The position numbers and the translations under genes are program-made. Below, piece after piece: positions 61,993-64,000 of a stretch of 64,000 nt of DNA. Within the stretch, counting starts at the first letter, position 1; every line of letters starts with the position of its first letter. The DNA is from Taudactylus pleione. Its lineage: Eukaryota; Chordata; Amphibia; Anura; Myobatrachidae. The stretch spans positions 2,212,001 to 2,276,000 of the forward strand of contig JAUIMM010000645.1 in assembly GCA_031769625.1 (NCBI GenBank), given 5' to 3'. A model generated the notes under the pieces. That model was given only the letters and a program-made list of their open reading frames with translations. It was not told where the DNA came from and did no database searches.

Positions 61993-64000
61993 GGTGGGCC
62001 AGTTTATACGTATGTGAGAGGGGCAGTTAAGAGTAGAGAGGTGTGTGGTTTGGCAGTTTATATGTATGCGAGAAGGGCAGTTAGAGAGGTGTGTGGTGGG
62101 GTAGTGTATATGTATGGAGGGGCAGTTAGAGTAGAGAGGTGTGATGGGGCAGTGTATATGTATGTGAGAGGGGCAGTTAGAGTAGAGAGGTGTGTGGTGG
62201 GGTAGTGTATATGTATGTGAGAGGGGCAGTTAGAGTAGAGAGTTGTGTGATGGGGTAGTGTATATGTATGTGAGAGGGGCAGTTAGAGTAGGGAGGTGTG
62301 TGATGGGGCAGTTTCTATGTGAGAGGGGCAGTTAGAGTGGTGTGTGATGGGGCAGTTTCTATGTATGTGAGAGGGGCAGTCAGAGAGGTGTGTGATGGGG
62401 CAGTGTATATGTATGTGAGAGGGGCAGTTACAGAGGTGTGTGATGGGGCAGTGTATATGTATGTGAGAGGGGCAGTTATAGTAGGGAGGTGTGTGATGGG
62501 GCAGTGTATATGTATGTGAGAGGGGCAGTTAGAGAGGTGTGTGATGGGGCAGTGTATATGTATGTGAGAGGGGCAGTTAGAGTAGAGAGGTGTGTGATGG
62601 GGCACTGTATATGTATGTGAGAGGGGCAGTTAGAGTAGGGAGGTGTGTGATGGAGCAGTGTATATGTATGTGAGAGGGGCAGTTAGAGAGGTGTGTGATG
62701 GGGTAGTGTATATGTATGTGAGAGGGGCAGTTAGAGTAGAGGTGTGTGATGGGGCTGTGTATATGTATGTGAGAGGGGCAGTTACAGAGGTGTGTGGTGG
62801 GGCAGTTTCTATGTATGTGAGGGGCAGTTAGAGAGGTGTGTGATGGGGCAGTGTATATGTATGTGAGAGGGGCAGTTATAGTAGGGAGGTGTGTGATGGG
62901 GTAGTGTATATGTATGTGAGAGGGGCAGTTAGAGTAGAGAGGTGTGTGATGGGGCAGTGTATATGTATATGAGAGGGGCAGTTAGAGTAGAGGTGTGTGA
63001 TAGGGCAGTGTATATGTATGTGAGAGGGGCAGTTAGAGAGGTGTGTGATGGGGCAGTGTATATGTATGTGAGAGGGGCAGTTATAGTAGGGAGGTGTGTG
63101 ATGGGGTAGTGTATATGTATGTGAGAGGGGCAGTTAGAGTAGAGAGGTGTGAGGTGGGGTAGTGTATATGTATGTGAGAGGGACAGTTAGAGTAGAGAGT
63201 TGTGTGATGGGGTAGTGTATATGTATGTGAGAGGGGCAGTTAGAGTAGGGAGGTGTGTGATGGGGCAGTTTCTATGTGAGAGGGGCAGTTAGAGTGGTGT
63301 GTGATGGGGCAGTTTCTATGTATGTGAGAGGGGCAGTCAGAGAGGTGTGTGATGGGGCAGTGTATATGTATGTGAGAGGGGCAGTTACAGAGGTGTGTGA
63401 TGGGGCAGTGTATATGTGAGAGGGGCAGTTATAGTAGGGAGGTGTGTGATGGGGCAGTGTATATGTATGTGAGAGTGGCAGTTAGAGAGGTGTGTGATGG
63501 GGCAGTGTATATGTATGTGAGAGGGACAGTTAGAGTAGAGAGGTGTGTGATGGGGCACTGTATAAGTATGTGAGAGGGGCAGTTAGAGTAGGGAGGTGTG
63601 TGATGGGGCAGTTTCTATGTATGTGAGAGGGGCAGTTAGAGAGGTGTGTGATGGGGTAGTGTATATGTATGTGAGAGGGGCAGTTAGAGTAGATGTGTGT
63701 GATGGGGCTGTGTATATGTATGTGAGAGGGGCAGTTACAGAGGTGTGTGGTGGGGCAGTTTCTATGTATGTGAGGGGCAGTTAGAGAGGTGTGTGATGGG
63801 GCAGTGTATATTTATGTGAGAGGGGCAGTTATAGTAGGGAGGTGTGTGATGGGGTAGTGTATATGTATGTGAGAGGGGCAGTTAGAGTAGAGAGGTGTGT
63901 GATGGGGCAGTGTATATGTATATGAGAGGGGCAGTTAGAGTAGAGGTGTGTGATAGGGCAGTGTATATGTATGTGAGAGGGGCAGTTAGAGAGGTGTGTG
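61993..64000. repeat. 48/53-bp minisatellite, continuing past the window
   Basis: The unit is GGGCAGTTAGAGAGGTGTGT followed by GATGGGGCAGTGTATATGTA and TGTGAGAG (48 bp), or a 53-bp form with an added AGTAG. It joins the 51-bp array directly. Rare variants recur at about 952-957 bp (GTTTCTATGTGAGAGG at 62311 and 63268; GTTACAGAGGTGTGTGGTGG at 62781 and 63733), so there are at least two higher-order copies. Short open frames in it are repeat translations. Confidence 0.95.

Overview
This is a eukaryotic, almost certainly vertebrate, repeat-dominated window with no convincing host protein-coding gene. The mix of elements (L1-type LINE, a BED-finger hAT transposon starting TAGGGGTG, Tc1-like transposase remnant, many short inverted-repeat elements, elements with CCTAACCCTAACC-rich cores, very long minisatellites) is what I would expect of a large amphibian, probably frog, genome. 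That taxonomic call is an inference from repeat style, not from a gene.

Layout. Bases 1-750 are unrecognised. From about 752 to 7366 there is a remnant of a non-autonomous element with a telomere-like CCTAACCC core. It is split by an essentially full-length but decayed L1-type LINE on the minus strand (932-7281), bounded by a 17-bp target duplication with one mismatch. ORF1 and ORF2 can both be followed through several stops and frameshifts. A 388-bp inverted-repeat element (7676-8063) then runs directly into a tandem array of a 52-bp monomer that reaches about 55449. Excluding insertions the array is about 40 kb, or roughly 770 monomers.

The array has higher-order structure: a block of about 7.6 kb duplicated in tandem, a further partial copy of about 4.4-kb periodicity, and a 1196-bp repeat near its right end. 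Four copies of one 502-504 bp element sit in it at the same phase of the monomer with the same 8-9 bp flanking duplication, so one insertion was carried along by array amplification. Only the third copy holds a 5.4-kb hAT transposon (40584-46001) with an 8-bp target duplication (GTACTAAC), clean terminal repeats, a TATA box, about seven 160-bp tandem repeats upstream of the gene, and a transposase readable over about 1030 codons with a single frameshift.

Right of the array (55450-59600) is lower-copy DNA with at least six short inverted-repeat elements, a perfect 50-bp palindrome, and a stretch (about 57990-58330) with the look of a vertebrate conserved non-coding element. Then come two more minisatellites back to back. 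The first has a 51-bp unit (about 59650-61992) whose minus strand encodes FQQDNAPCHTAHVTSHW, a recognisable Tc1-type transposase catalytic segment. Beside the array the transposase reading continues as a single-copy flank, so this minisatellite was built from a transposase fragment. The second has 48/53-bp units (about 61993 to the window end) with a repeat of about 955 bp.

Nothing here forms a host pathway. The interest is in how transposons and tandem arrays made and reshaped each other.
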